This document shows positions 1 to 11,300 of a stretch of 64,000 bases of DNA, piece by piece; positions within the stretch are counted from its first letter, which is position 1, and each line of letters opens with the position of its first letter. The stretch lies in assembly GCF_018294505.1 (NCBI RefSeq), contig NC_057808.1, forward strand, positions 228,901,780-228,965,779, given 5' to 3'. Origin of the DNA: Triticum aestivum. Its lineage: Eukaryota; Streptophyta; Magnoliopsida; Poales; Poaceae. Position numbers and translations under genes: made by a program. The notes below the pieces were generated by a model. That model had not been told where the DNA came from. It saw nothing but the letters and a program-made list of their open reading frames with translations, and did not search any database.

Positions 1-1028
1 CATAAATATAATGTAGGCATGTAATCCGTAAATACTCATATGTGCTTATGGAAAGAACTTGCATGACATCTTTTGTCCTACCCTCCCGTGGCAGCGGGGT
101 CCAATTGGAAACTAAGGGATATTAAGGCCTCCTTTTAATAGAGAACCGGAACAAAGCATTAACAAACAGTGAATACATGAACTCCTCAAACTACGGTCAT
201 CACCAGGAGTGGTCCCAACTATTGTCACTCCGGGGTTGCCGGATCATAACACGTAGTAGGTGACTATAACTTGGAAGATCGGATCTAGAACATGGATATA
301 ATGGTGATAACATAAACAGTTCAGATCTGAATTCATGGCACCAAGGCCTGAAGTGACAAGCATTAAGCATGGCAAAGTCGTAGCAACATCAATCTCAGAA
401 CATAATGGATACTAGGGATCAAGCCCTAACAAAACTAACTAGATTACATGATGAATCTCATCTAGCTCCTCACCGACCAGCGAGCCTACGAAGGAATTAC
501 TCACTCCCGGTGGGGAGCATCATGGAATTGGCGATGGAGAAGGGTTGGTGATGACGAAGAACGAAGATTCCCCTCTCCGGAGCCCCAAACGGACTCCAGA
601 TCTGGCCTCCCGTTGAAGAATAGGAGGTGACAGCGGCTCTGTCTCGTGGATCGTGATAATTCTTTCTCCCTGATTTTTTTTCTGGAAAATAGGATTTTAT
701 AGCGTCGGTTTCAGGGTCTGCGGGGCCATCAGGTGGGGACAACCCACTTGGGCATGCCTGGGAGGGCAGGCGCGCCCTGGTGGGTTGTGCCCATCCAAGT
801 GCCCCCCTCCGGTTGCTCTTGGGTCCATAAATTGTCTTTATCGCTATAAAAAATCCTTGCAAAGTTTTGTTCCATTCCGAGAACTTTTATTTCTGCACAA
901 AAACAACACCATGGTAGTTCTGCTAAAAATAGCGTCAGTCAGGGGTTAGTTTCATTCAAATCATGCAAATTAGAGTCCAAAACAAGAGGAAAAGCATTAG
1001 GAAAAGTAGATATGTTGGAGACGTATCA
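1..1028 (-). repeat. 3' LTR of element A (left-truncated by the window edge)
   Basis: The LTR ends on the plus strand with GAGACGTATCA at 1028, followed directly by the polypurine tract. Positions 1-444 align without net gaps to 30325-30768 of the 5' LTR, with about 21 mismatches counted by eye (roughly 5%). About 383 bases of its outer part lie beyond the left edge, giving a full length near 1.41 kb. It contains a GC-rich inverted repeat near 738-790 and no credible gene. Confidence 0.92.
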
Positions 1029-1048
1029 ACTCCCCCAAGCTTAAACCT
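1029..1048 (-). other. Polypurine tract of element A
   Basis: The minus strand reads AGGTTTAAGCTTGGGGGAGT immediately before the LTR start TGATACG. The same tract occupies the same place in element F. Polypurine tracts prime plus-strand synthesis in LTR retrotransposons. Confidence 0.85.
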
Positions 1049-3149
1049 TTGCTTGTCCTCAAGCAATTCAATTGATAAACAGAAAGTGAAAAAGAAAAAC
1101 TTTTACGAACTCTTTTGCTCTTGTTTGCATAAATAAGCTTAAACAACACCCAGGTTTTCAGCCATCATTATAACTAACCATGCCGACAATAACTCTTAAA
1201 AATTATATTAACTCATATCAATGACATAATCAGCTAGCGAGCAATAATAAGGTATCTCAAACGGCAACACGTTGTCAAAGCAACCATGATATAATATGAC
1301 AATAGTGGTATCTCGGTAGCCCTTTCTGAGACCGCAAAACATAAATGCAGAGCACCTCCAAAGTTCAAGTAGTGACTAAACATTGTAATTCATGGTAGAA
1401 AAGATCCACTCATGAAGCATCCAAAATTAGCTACACACAATGCATAAGCATGACATCAGTGCTCTCAGGTTCTGGCGCATATTTTAGAAGGTGATGACAC
1501 AACATAATAGTAAATAGATAGTCCCTTCGCAGAGGGAAGCAGTGATTTGCAGAGGTGCCAGAGCTCAAGTTTTTAAACAGAGGTAAATGATATTTTGAGA
1601 CATGCACCCTTCACATTTACTTCACGACCATCAGTTATCAATATCTTCCATGTTAAGCACGCTAGTGGCGGTTCCCAAGGGATAAAAGTAAAGGTTTTGA
1701 CTCCATTCGGAGTTTTTGTTTGATTACTTGTAAGCTTTTTTTGTTTGCAGTTTGGGACTGAGCATCCCTATTACCGCCCTTTTCTTGTGCGATGGCGAGT
1801 GAATAAACACTCGACCTGAGAATAACCCGCTTAGCATGGAGGATACAGAACCACCTCCTGTCGTTCCATGAACGATCCAGGCACACAAAAAGGATATTTA
1901 TTAGAAGTTTCTAGAAGTGGCACATGCAAATTTACTTAGGATGGCAGGGTAATACCGCATATAGGTAGGTATGGTGGACTCATCTGGTATAACTTTGGGT
2001 TCAAGGTTTTTGATGTACAAGCAGAATTCCCACTTAGTACAGGCGAAGGCTAGCAAATAGAATGAGAAGCGGTCAGCTAGAGAGCAACAACGGTCATGAA
2101 CATGCAGTATGAATAAGTAACATTGGACACTAGGATGAGTAGGATATGAACCCCATGAACATAAATATCATAGAGGCTATGTTTGTTTTGATTCAACTAC
2201 ATGCATGAACATGTGCCAAGTCAAGACACTCGAACATTCAGAGGAGGATACCATATCATCATACTACATCACAATTATTTTAACGCAATGTTGATATCCA
2301 AGATAAATCATTATCCACTCCCAGCTACTTATGCATGGCATGAGAAACTATAATCTCTAATTGTCATAGAAAACATGTTTAATCATAATGGGTTGAATCA
2401 TGGATACTAGGTTAAACATATTTACACAAATAGAACAAGTCGAGTTCATACCCGTTTCTCTCTGCCACGACCAGTTCATCGAATATCGTTATTATTGCAT
2501 TTGACTTGCACAACTGAACGATGTGAAAATAAAAATAGTGCAAGAGTGCCATGGACTAAGCTGGAATCTGCAAACATTTTATTCAACAAGAGAAGACAAG
2601 GTAAAATGGGCTCTTTATTAGATCAACATTTATTCATGTGAGAGCCACTCAACATTTTCATCATGGTCTTCTCCTTGATACGACTCGAATACAAAGAAAA
2701 GAAATTCAGAGAAACTCACTGAAATATTTTCGGAGTTTTTGGTTTTCTAGAAAGCAAATAAAAGGGAAAAGCAAAAACGAGACAAACTATTTACATGGGA
2801 AAGCTCCCAACAAGCAAAAGAAGAACAAGGAAATCTTTTTGGGTTTTCTTTTTAGTGCAACAGCTTAGCATGCATAGAAAGTAAACTAAATATAACTAAT
2901 TTTTTCTTGTTTTTCTAAGGTTTTTCAAACACACAAGAAGAAAGCGAGAAAATAAATCTAACATGGATGATACAATGAAAAGTTTGGACACCGACAACTG
3001 GAATGAAATGTGCGAACATGAATGTAATGTCGGTGGAAGACACGTACTCCCCCAAGCTTAGGCTTTTGGCCTAGCTTGGTAATTGATCAGTAGCCTGGAT
3101 AGTAGTCAGAGTGGTAGCTCACAAAGGCTCTTGGTGCGGATGCCTCGGC
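1049..3149 (-). other. 3' non-coding region of element A
   Basis: About 2.1 kb between the 3' ORF and the polypurine tract. No reading frame with recognisable protein content is present on either strand. It is AT-rich and aligns by eye with 47688-49810 of element F, sharing blocks such as the region around 2790-2830 with 49400-49440. The block at 3045-3065 (CCCCCAAGCTTAGGC) resembles the polypurine tract and recurs near 49662 of F. Confidence 0.75.
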
Positions 3150-3814
3150 CTACCTTGCTGCCTCCAGTGCCGCATTGTGAGCTCGGGCCTCGCTCCCAAG
3201 AACATAATATCTTCCTTTGCTGTGATAGTCAAAAAGACCAGGTGCAAGCAAATATGTGTGCACAACAGATGTTTGATTAAACAACGGATTGTAAGTGAAA
3301 TTATGAATTTTTCCCCTGAGGATCTTATGACTTTTCAAAGCATCAAAGTCTAAATACAACGAGGGTAGGATAGGGTCAAAGGGCAAAGGTGAAACACCCA
3401 TCCCTCGTGCTAAACGCGTGGCATATATTCCACCATAGAAACAACCACTATTAGCGTTATGCTGCAGTCTGCGTGCAACATCGCTCCAAGGTTATAACTC
3501 CTTTCACCGGTGAGAGCGGTGCGTATAACGCTCAAGTCTGGAGCACAAAGTGCACTACAATCTTGCTTGCCTACTGTACATTTCCCATTAAATAATGCAA
3601 AGTACAGAATTGCGGGAAAATGAATGCTCTTTATTCTACCTTGTGTCACTCCCCTTGTCTCACCGTAGCAAAGACTAGTCAAGAATGATTGGTACTCAGC
3701 CCTTGGCGGTTTGTCAAGCGAACCCCAGAATGGGAGTTTGCAGTGGTGAGCAAAACTCTCTAGTGAAATGGTAAATGGATTTTCATAAAGTTTAAATGAC
3801 ACCCTAGACTCATG
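3150..3814 (-). pseudogene. 3' ORF (env-position, Athila type) of element A, C-terminal part
   Basis: Minus-strand frames 3802-3410 and 3401-3150 match consecutive parts of the intact 324-aa ORF of element F (49811-50785). Shared blocks include GSL(D/E)(K/E)P, GETR and SIHFP(A/V)(L)xYFA. The two pieces are in different frames, so there is a frameshift near 3405. The N-terminal part lies beyond element B, at 26081-26363. The function of this ORF is not established. In Athila-lineage elements it occupies the envelope position; I see no obvious signal peptide or transmembrane anchor in the parts visible here. Confidence 0.75.
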
Positions 3815-3819
3815 GGGAT

Positions 3820-4359
3820 TGTTGGGGATATAACTATTGAGTATAAACCGCCCAGGAGGGGCCGGGTTATGCTCATAGTGATTTACTCATATTTAGCCCA
3901 TAAAGAGAAGGAATATGGCGCTTTACGGAGGAGATTAACTAGAGGGCCCAAAGCCCAAAGGCGGATTAGGGCCCGTAGATGGAAACCGCCATATGATGTA
4001 TGACTTGTGTTGTAAGATAGGAAAGGGTAGAAACCGAGCCGGACACGTTTATGAGCGGGCCGGGATTCTGTGAACCGCCGGGCGTCAACCTGTGTATATA
4101 AAGAGACGACCCGGCGGTGGTTTAGGGACCAGAAACAACAGATCGAGAGCCAGGCAAAGCATATTTCGCTCCCTGGTCATCGAAACCCTAGCAATTCCAC
4201 CACAGCTGGATTAGGCTTTTACCTTCACCGCAAGGGGCCGAACCAGTATAAACTCCTTGCGTCCTTTGTCCTGCTTTAACCCCTTTAAGCTAACTACGTA
4301 GCAATGGCTCCACGACTAAGTCCTCACACTAGGACATCTCCCGTGACAAAACCACGACA
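3820..4359 (+). repeat. 5' LTR of element B
   Basis: It begins TGTTGGGG and ends CGACA. It is paired with 25536-26075 at equal length and has about 30 substitutions by eye. It carries a TATA box near 4095 in the element's own orientation. Confidence 0.95.
4095..4103 (+). promoter_or_regulatory. TATA box of the element B 5' LTR
   Basis: TATATAAAG lies 265 bp before the LTR end in the sense orientation of gag-pol. The 3' LTR has the same box at 25811-25819. Confidence 0.7.
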
Positions 4360-4360
4360 G

Positions 4361-4378
4361 TTGGTGCCCACCGTGGGG
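4361..4378 (+). other. Primer-binding site of element B
   Basis: TTGGTGCCCACCGTGGGG lies one base after the LTR end. Its position and leading TGG are as expected for a tRNA 3'-end complement. I do not assign the tRNA. Confidence 0.75.
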
Positions 4379-4438
4379 CTATCGCACGATGGTTTCAAGT
4401 TCTTAAAGGGCAGCTTTGAAGGGCTCAAGGGATACGCT

Positions 4439-6850
4439 ATGGGCTGGATGACCAAGAGTCGTCGCGGCAAGCTCTACATCGACGATGCAAGCTGGGGCCC
4501 CGAGGCCGGCTCAATTGAGTATGGGTACCGGGTCCCCTTCGGCGGTATTCACGTCTTCATCGGCAAGATCGGTGAACCGGGCCCTGAGCCGGACATCTGC
4601 ACCGACATCGTTGAAACGGCTCAGTGTGCGATACCCGCCCGGGTTTAGCCTGCCATGAAGCGTGCCTTCGTGGGAGTCATCCACGGAGCGGAATCTGAGG
4701 ATAGATCGGCATCTGGTGGTGAAACCGTCGTTTATTTTGATGACGAGTCATCTACCGGAGAGACCGAGTCATTGTACCAACTGCAAGATGGCCGGCTTGG
4801 GGGCTGTTCCGACGGCGACAGTATTCCGGACCCCTTTGATCCGCCGAGCCGGGTTGCGATCTTCATGGCCGGTACACAGCCTGCGCAACACTCTTCTACT
4901 GCAGCGGCGATGATCTCCGGGTCAGCAGCGGCGACAGCAGCCGGGGCAGGAGGCCCTACGCGACCGCCAGCTCATGTTTTGTCCGACTTATTCGACACTT
5001 TGGCAACGCTGTTGGCGGCAGAAGTTAACCCGGCGAATCAGGATGAGCATAATGCGGAAGTTGCGAAAGTGAAGGATCAGTTAACTCAAGCCAAGGCAGA
5101 CCTGGCAGCTGAGGACACCAGGATGGCTGCAGAGCAGGCCGAATTGGATGCACAGTCTTACCGGCTTATGTTGGATCGAAACGCATCAAATGATGTCATG
5201 AGGAGGAGGTATCAGTCTCACCTGCCTCCGGTTTATGAGGCACGGAATCTCTTTAACACGCCAGGATCAGGGACCAGTAACCAGCCAGTGGTAAACTGGG
5301 TGGAGGCACCTGCAGCGGGGGCGCCGGTTCAGCCGCGCACGACGGCTCTGCTTCGTCAGAACAATGTCCAGTCACTGCACATATCAACGCCTCCGGGTCA
5401 TTACTCTAACCCTTTGGATAACATAGTCGCCGCCGCTTCACGGTTGGCGGCTCTCCTAGTCGAAGACGAGTCCCCAGTGGCAGTTGAGACGCGACGGGCT
5501 AGAGAGCTCCTTCAGACAGCCTTGACTCAGCAGCAGGCTTATTCGTACAGCCGTGAGAGGATTCATTCCACCCCCCGCCCAAGCCGGTTTTACAGCAGGC
5601 ATATTGATGAACCGGCTGTGTCAAGCAGTGCGCGGAATCGTAACCCGCCTCGAGGGCATAATCCGGCGGGCGATGGTGCTAACGCTCAAGACATGGTGGA
5701 TCACGGTAGGGCACGTCGAGAAGCCGAGCTAGCGGCACAGTACGCGGCTCGTCAGATTACTCCGGATCGACCAACGACTTCGGTGGAACCAGGTGTTGCT
5801 TTTAGTTCCTTGGGAGTACCGTGTTTCACCCCGGCTCTACTTAATGTGCGGCTGCCCAAGGATTTCAAAGGTCCTCATAAAGTACCCAATTACACTGCCG
5901 ACTTACCTCCCGAATCATGGATTGAGAGCTATGAGATGGCGATGGAAATGCTGGATGTTAGCGATGCTGCATGTGCTAAATATTTCACCATGATGTTGGA
6001 AGGAACAACTCGTACTTGGCTGAAAAGTTTGCCAGCTAACTCCATTGGATCATGGGCCGAGTTAAAGGCCCGTTTTGTCCAGAATTTCAAGGACACGTGC
6101 AAGCAGCCCATGTCAATTGTGGATTTAGCCGCCTGTGTCCAAGAAGAAGGTGAATCGACAACTCATTGGGTGCACCGGGTTTCAACAATCTTGCATTCAT
6201 CGGACCGCATCAATGCCGATACAGCAGTCTTAACGCTGGAAGGCAACTGCCGGTTCATGGCTCTGAAGCTGAAGTTGGGACGGCTCAAGCGTCACTGCAA
6301 TGACATGGGGATGCTTATGGCAGCTCTGGTTAAGTATGCCGACTCTGATAGTACCAAGGACCCCGAGTCAGACGATGAAAGGCCGGGAAAGGGAAAGAAG
6401 AGCGGCAACACCAAAGGGCAACAGCATAACCCGGCGGGCCATGGAAACAACGGTAAGCGCAAGGCGGATAACAGTTTGGATTTTGTGGCTAACACCAACA
6501 CGCAGAATAATGGTCAGCGTCGTAAGGGTAAACCGCCCCCGCAGAGTGGAGGATCAGGTATCAATCTTGAGCACCTGTTAAATCAGCCTTTCCCAAGACA
6601 TGGGACGCGAGAAAGGCCAGCTACGCACCTCTCGAAGGATTGCTTTATTATGAGGGAGTTCAAAAACTCAAATCTTTTCCAAGATGGTCACGAACCGGGC
6701 GGCGGTTCAGGACCCGGTTCGCATGGGCCGGGTTATGGTGGAGGCAGTTCTGGCTCAGGATTTCAAGGCAATCAAGGTAGTCATGGCAACCAATGTGGGT
6801 ATAATCAGCAACATAATCAGGGGAGTCAGCAGCAGCAACAGTCGGGTTAG
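4439..6850 (+). pseudogene. gag: gag of element B, broken by one in-frame stop
   Basis: The first in-frame ATG after the primer site is at 4439. The frame reaches TAG at 4646-4648 and reopens in the same frame to 6850. The central part (about 5830-6330) matches the retrotransposon gag domain, with PESWIESYEMAM, the conserved block ending W(L)KSLPANSIGSW, and a following helix FVQNFKDTCKQP. The C-terminus is low complexity, rich in Gly, Ser, Asn and Gln. A sequence before it (about 6590-6660) resembles a degenerate zinc knuckle, 'THLSKDCFIMREF'. Gag would form the particle that packages element RNA. A frame starting at 4304 also exists, but that ATG lies inside the LTR. Confidence 0.85.
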
Positions 6851-6960
6851 CAGAGAAATCCAAAGCAGTTGAATAGTGGGCAGTATCATGTTTCACCACT
6901 AGCCTGTGCAAGCGCGATCATAAGCTTCATAAAAGGGCAGTAAACTCTGTTGAACCGGCA

Positions 6961-7680
6961 GTGCCCCGTTACTTGCGCTGGTCTGAACAACCCATCGTAT
7001 GGAGTCGAGAGGATCATCTGCCCCGGGTTGATAATCCAGGTCATCTGGCATTGGTGGTGGCACCTCAGGTTGGAGGGTATAAGTACACCAAGGTGCTCAT
7101 GGATGGAGGGAGAAGTATCAATATCCTTTATTATGAAACCTTCCGTCGCATGGGGTTGACGGATAAAAATCTTAAACCGTCGAACATTGTTTTCCATGGG
7201 GTGGTGCCTGTAAAATCGGCGTATCCAGTTGGCAAGATAGCTCTGGAAGTTGCTTTTGGAGATGATCATGATTCAAGATCAGAGACATTGTCCTTTGAAG
7301 TGGTGAAAATCAAGAGCCCTTATCATGCCCTGTTTGGACGGCCGGCTTATGCTAAGTTCATGGCAAGGCCCTGTTATGTTTATCTGCAGCTCAAGATGCC
7401 GGGTCATAAGGGAACTATCACGGTACATGGGAGCCGTAAGATAGCTTTGGAATGTGAAGAAGGTGATGCGGCTTATGCTGAGTCGGTTTGTGCAACTGAG
7501 GAGTTGAAGTTTTATAAGGACAATGTTGATCCGGCGGATATGACTTCTTTGAAAAAGCCAACTACAGAGCATGATCCGGCCTTGAAGTTTAAATCGGCTG
7601 ATGAGACTAAGCTAGTTGACTTTGTTCCTGGCGATTCATCCAAGCAGTTCAACATCAGTGCTAATCTGGATCCGAAATAG
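6961..7680 (+). pseudogene. pol: Aspartic protease region of element B
   Basis: The frame is offset from gag, so a frameshift separates them around 6850-6960. It contains VLMDGGRS, the form of the aspartic-protease active site seen in this lineage (D-G-G-S/R), and later a hydrophobic ALFGRPAY block. The same arrangement is seen in elements D and E (VLMDGGSS). The retropepsin-like enzyme would cut the polyprotein. The frame ends in TAG at 7678-7680, after which the same frame continues into reverse transcriptase, so this is a nonsense mutation rather than a real end. Confidence 0.85.
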
Positions 7681-8410
7681 GAAAGCGCGCTCATCGAGTT
7701 CATCCGTGAGAACCGGGACATCTTTGCATGGAAACCTTCTGACATGCCAGGTGTACCGAGGGAACTCGCTAAGCACACTCTTAATATTGATCCCAAGTTT
7801 AAACCGGTCAGGCAGTTTCTCCGCCGCTTCAATGAAGAAAGGCGCAAGGCCATTGGTGAGGAGGTAGCCCGGCTCTTGGGAGCGGGGTTTATTGTGGAGG
7901 TTTTTCACCCTGAGTGGTTAGCTAACCTGGTGCTACTACTTAAGAAGAATGGCACTTGGCGTATGTGTGTGGACTACACAGATTTGAACAAGTCTTGTCC
8001 AGCTGACCCCTTTGCTCTCCCTCGTATTGATCAAATCATTGATGCTACAGCGGGTTGTGAGCGTTTGAGTTTTTTGGATGCTTACTCTGGTTATCATCAG
8101 ATCAAGATGGCAGTTAAGGACCAGGAGAAGACATCTTTTATAACTCCCTTTGGAGCCTTCTGCTATGTATTTATGCCTTTTGGGCTCAAGAGTGCCCAGG
8201 CGACTTATCAGCACTGTGTGCAGAATTGTCTTCATAATCTGATTGGGCGCAATGTTCATGCTTATGTGGATGATATTGTGGTGAAGTCCAGGAAAGAGGA
8301 GACGTTAATAGATAATTTGAAGGAAACTTTTGATAATCTCTGGGTTTATAAGATGATGCTTAATCCGGCCAAGTGTGTCTTTGGTGTACCGATAGGCAAG
8401 CTCTTGGGTT
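7681..8410 (+). pseudogene. pol: Reverse transcriptase of element B
   Basis: It continues in the protease frame. Motifs in order: WRMCVDYTDLNKSC, FLDAYSGYHQI, TPFGAFCYVFMPFGL and the catalytic YVDD at 8263-8274. These are diagnostic of Ty3/gypsy reverse transcriptase. A frameshift near 8405 moves the rest (VSNRGIEANPEKI onward) into another frame. The catalytic residues visible are intact, so loss of function comes from the upstream stop and this frameshift. Confidence 0.93.
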
Positions 8411-8969
8411 TTCTGTGTCTAATAGGGGCATTGAAGCTAATCCGGAAAAGATCAAAGCTATTACATCTCTGGCTAAACCGGCGTGTATCAACGATGTTCA
8501 GCGTTTGGCGGGTCATATTGCAGCGTTGAGCCGGTTTATCAGCCGATTGGGGGAGAAAGCTATCCCTCTATATCAGATGATGAAAATGACAGACAATTTT
8601 GTCTGGAGTGATGCTGCTAATGCGGCGTTTGAGGACTTGAAGAAGCAGTTAGCTGAGCCACCTGTCCTTGCCGCTCCGGTCGATAAAGAGCCGTTGTTAT
8701 TGTATGTCGCTACCAATGCCCGGGCTGTCAGTGTGGCCATTGTGGTAGAGCGCAAGGAGGCTGGCAAGGAGTATCTGGTTCAATGGCCGGTTTATTATAT
8801 TAGTGAGGTGCTTATTGAGTCCAAGCAGAGGTACCCACATTGGCAGAAGCTGGTGTATGGAGTTTTCATGGCAAGCCGGAAGCTTAAGCAGTATTTTCAG
8901 GGTCATCCCATCACTGTGGTCAGTTCTGCCCCTTTGGGAGGTATAATCCAAAACAGGGAAGCAACTGGT
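8411..8969 (+). pseudogene. pol: First RNase H (gypsy type) of element B, cut by element C
   Basis: The frame carries the RT connection, with GHIAALSRFISRLGEKA and FVWSDAANAAFEDLK, then RNase H-like text (LYVATNARAVSVAIV, YYISEVLIESKQRYP). It is interrupted at 8970 by the LTR of C. The expected catalytic Asp of gypsy RNase H (usually LYLD/YVD-S or T-D-A-S) appears as 'YVATNA', so it may be degenerate here. Confidence 0.82.
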
Positions 8970-10706
8970 TGTTGGGGAACGTAGTAATTTCAAAAAAATT
9001 CCTACGCACACGCAAGATCATGGTGATGCATAGCAACAAGAGGGGAGAGTGTTGTCCACGTACCCTCGTAGACCGAAAGCGGAAGCGTTAACACAACGCG
9101 GTTGATGTAGTCGTACGTCTTCACGATCCGACCGATCAAGTACCGAACGCACGGCACCTCCGAGTTTAGCACACGTTCAGCTCGATGACGTCCCTCGAAC
9201 TCCGATCCAGCCGAGTGTTGAGGGAGAGTTTCGTCAGCACGACGGCGTGGTGACAATGATGATGTTCTACCGACGCAGGGCTTCGCCTAAGCACCGCTAC
9301 GATATAATCGAGGTGTAATATGGTGGAGGGGGGCACCGCACACGGCTAAGAGATCAATGATCAATTGTGTGTCTAGAGGTGCCCCCCTGCCCCCGTATAT
9401 AAAGGAGCAAGGGGGGGTTCGGCCGGCCAAAGGGGAGAGGCGCGCCAGGAGGAGTCCTACTCCTACCGGGAGTAGGACTCCCCCCTTTTCCATGTTGGAC
9501 TAGGAGAGAGAGGGGGAAGAGGTGGAGGGGAGGAAGGAAAGGGGGGCGCCGCCCCCTTCTCCTTGCCCTATTCGGACTGGGGGGGAGGGGCGTGCGGCCC
9601 TGCCCTGGCCTCCTCTCCTCTCTTCCGCCTAGGCCCACTAAGGCCCATTAAGTTACCGGGGGGTTCCGGTAACCTCCCGGTACTCCGGAAAAATCCCGAT
9701 TTCACCCGGAACACTTCCGATTTCCAAACATAGGCTTCCAATATATCAATCTTTATGTCTCGACCATTTCGAGACTCCTCGTTATGTCCGTGATCACATC
9801 CGGGACTCCGAACAACCTTCGGTACATCAAAACATATAAACTCATAATATAACTGTCATCGTAACGTTAAGCGTGCGGACCCCACGGGTTCGAGAACTAT
9901 GCAGACATGACCGAGACACCTCTCCGGTCAATAACCAATAGCGGAACCTGGATGCTCATATTGGCTCCCACATATTCTACGAAGATCTTTATCGGTCAGA
10001 CCGCATAACAACATACATTGTTCCCTTTGTCATCGGTATGTTACTTGCCCGAGATTCGATCGTCGGTATCTCGATACCTAGTTCAATCTCGTTACTGGCA
10101 AGTCTCTTTACTCGTTCCGTAATACATCATCCCGCAACTAACTCATTAGTTACAATGCTTGCAAGGCTTATAGTGATTTGTATTACTGAGTGGGCCCAGA
10201 GATACCTCTCAGACAATCGGAGTGACAAATCCTAATCTCGAAATACGCCAACCCAACAAGTACCTTTGGAGACACCTGTAGAGCACCTTTATAATCAACC
10301 AGTTACGTTGTGACGTTTGGTAGCACACAAAGTGTTCCTCCGGTAAACGGGAGTTGCATAATCTCATAGTCATAGGAACATGTATAAGTCATGAAGAAAG
10401 CAATAGCAACATACTAAACGATCGAGTGCTAAGCTAACGGAATGGGTCAAGTCAATCACATCATTCTCCTAATGATGTGATCCCGTTAATCAAATGACAA
10501 CTCATGTCTATGGCTAGGAAACATAACCATCTTTGATCAACGAGCTAGTCAAGTAGAGGCATACTAGTGACACTCTGTTTGTCTATGTATTCACACAAGT
10601 ATTATGTTTCCGGTTAATACAATTCTAGCATGAATAATAAACATTTATCATGATATAAGGAAATAAATAATAACTTTATTATTGCCTCTAGGGCATATTT
10701 CCTTCA
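8970..10706 (-). repeat. 3' LTR of element C (Angela-like)
   Basis: 1737 bp. It pairs with 15958-17649. It contains a perfect hairpin around 9451-9482 (GGAGTCCTACTCC / GGAGTAGGACTCC) and a second around 9653-9685 built from TTACCGG/CCGGTAA. A TATATA box is near 9397-9402. Frames in it carry no recognisable protein. Confidence 0.95.
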
Positions 10707-10718
10707 GTCTCCCACTTG
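10707..10718 (-). other. Polypurine tract of element C
   Basis: The minus strand reads CAAGTGGGAGAC immediately before the LTR start TGAAGG. Confidence 0.8.
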
Positions 10719-10739
10719 CACTAGAGTCAATAATCTAGA

Positions 10740-11255
10740 TTACACAGTAATGATTCTTACACCCATGGAGTCTTGGTGCTGATCATGTTTTGCTCGTGGA
10801 AGAGGCTTAGTCAACGGGTCTGCAACATTCAGATCCGTATGTATTTTGCAAATTTCTATGTCTCCCACCTGGACTAAATCCCGGATGGAATTGAAGCGTC
10901 TTTTGATGTGCTTGGTTCTCTTGTGAAATCTGGATTCCTTTGCTAAGGCAATTGCACCAGTATTGTCACAAAAGATTTTCATTGGACCCGATGCACTAGG
11001 TATGACACCTAGATCGGATATGAACTCCTTCATCCAGACTCCTTCATTTGCTGCTTCCGAAGCAGCTATGTACCCCGCTTCACACGTAGATCCCGCCACG
11101 ACACTTTGCTTAGAACTGCACCAACTAACAGCTCCACCGTTCAATGTAAACACGTATCCGGTTTGCGATTTAGAATCGTCCGGATCAGTGTCAAAGCTTG
11201 CATCAACGTAACCATTTACGATGAGCTCTTTGTCACCTCCATAAACGAGAAACAT
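10740..11255 (-). pseudogene. pol: RNase H of element C
   Basis: It is in the same frame as the reverse transcriptase, downstream of the TAG at 11301-11303. It shows YVDASFDTDPDDSKSQTG, SWCSSKQSVVAGSTCEAGY and DNTGAIALAKE, the copia RNase H series, ending with a VADPLTKPLP-type tail. The usual TEAEY block reads CEAGY, so one conserved acidic residue is changed. It would degrade RNA in RNA-DNA hybrids during reverse transcription. Confidence 0.9.
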
Positions 11256-11300
11256 ATCCTTAGTCCTTTTCAGGTATTTCAGGATGTTCTTGACCGCTGT

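Noticed and set aside
497..862. Minus-strand frame in the LTR of A
   Set aside because: Non-coding LTR; the equivalent in F is not conserved as protein.
4304..4648. A separate small gene starting at ATG 4304
   Set aside because: That ATG lies in the LTR, and the frame is the gag frame of B up to a nonsense codon.
9354..9638. Minus-strand Pro/Arg-rich frame in the Angela LTR (also 16232-16582)
   Set aside because: It is in GC-rich LTR sequence, with no domain, and is present only because the LTR is duplicated.
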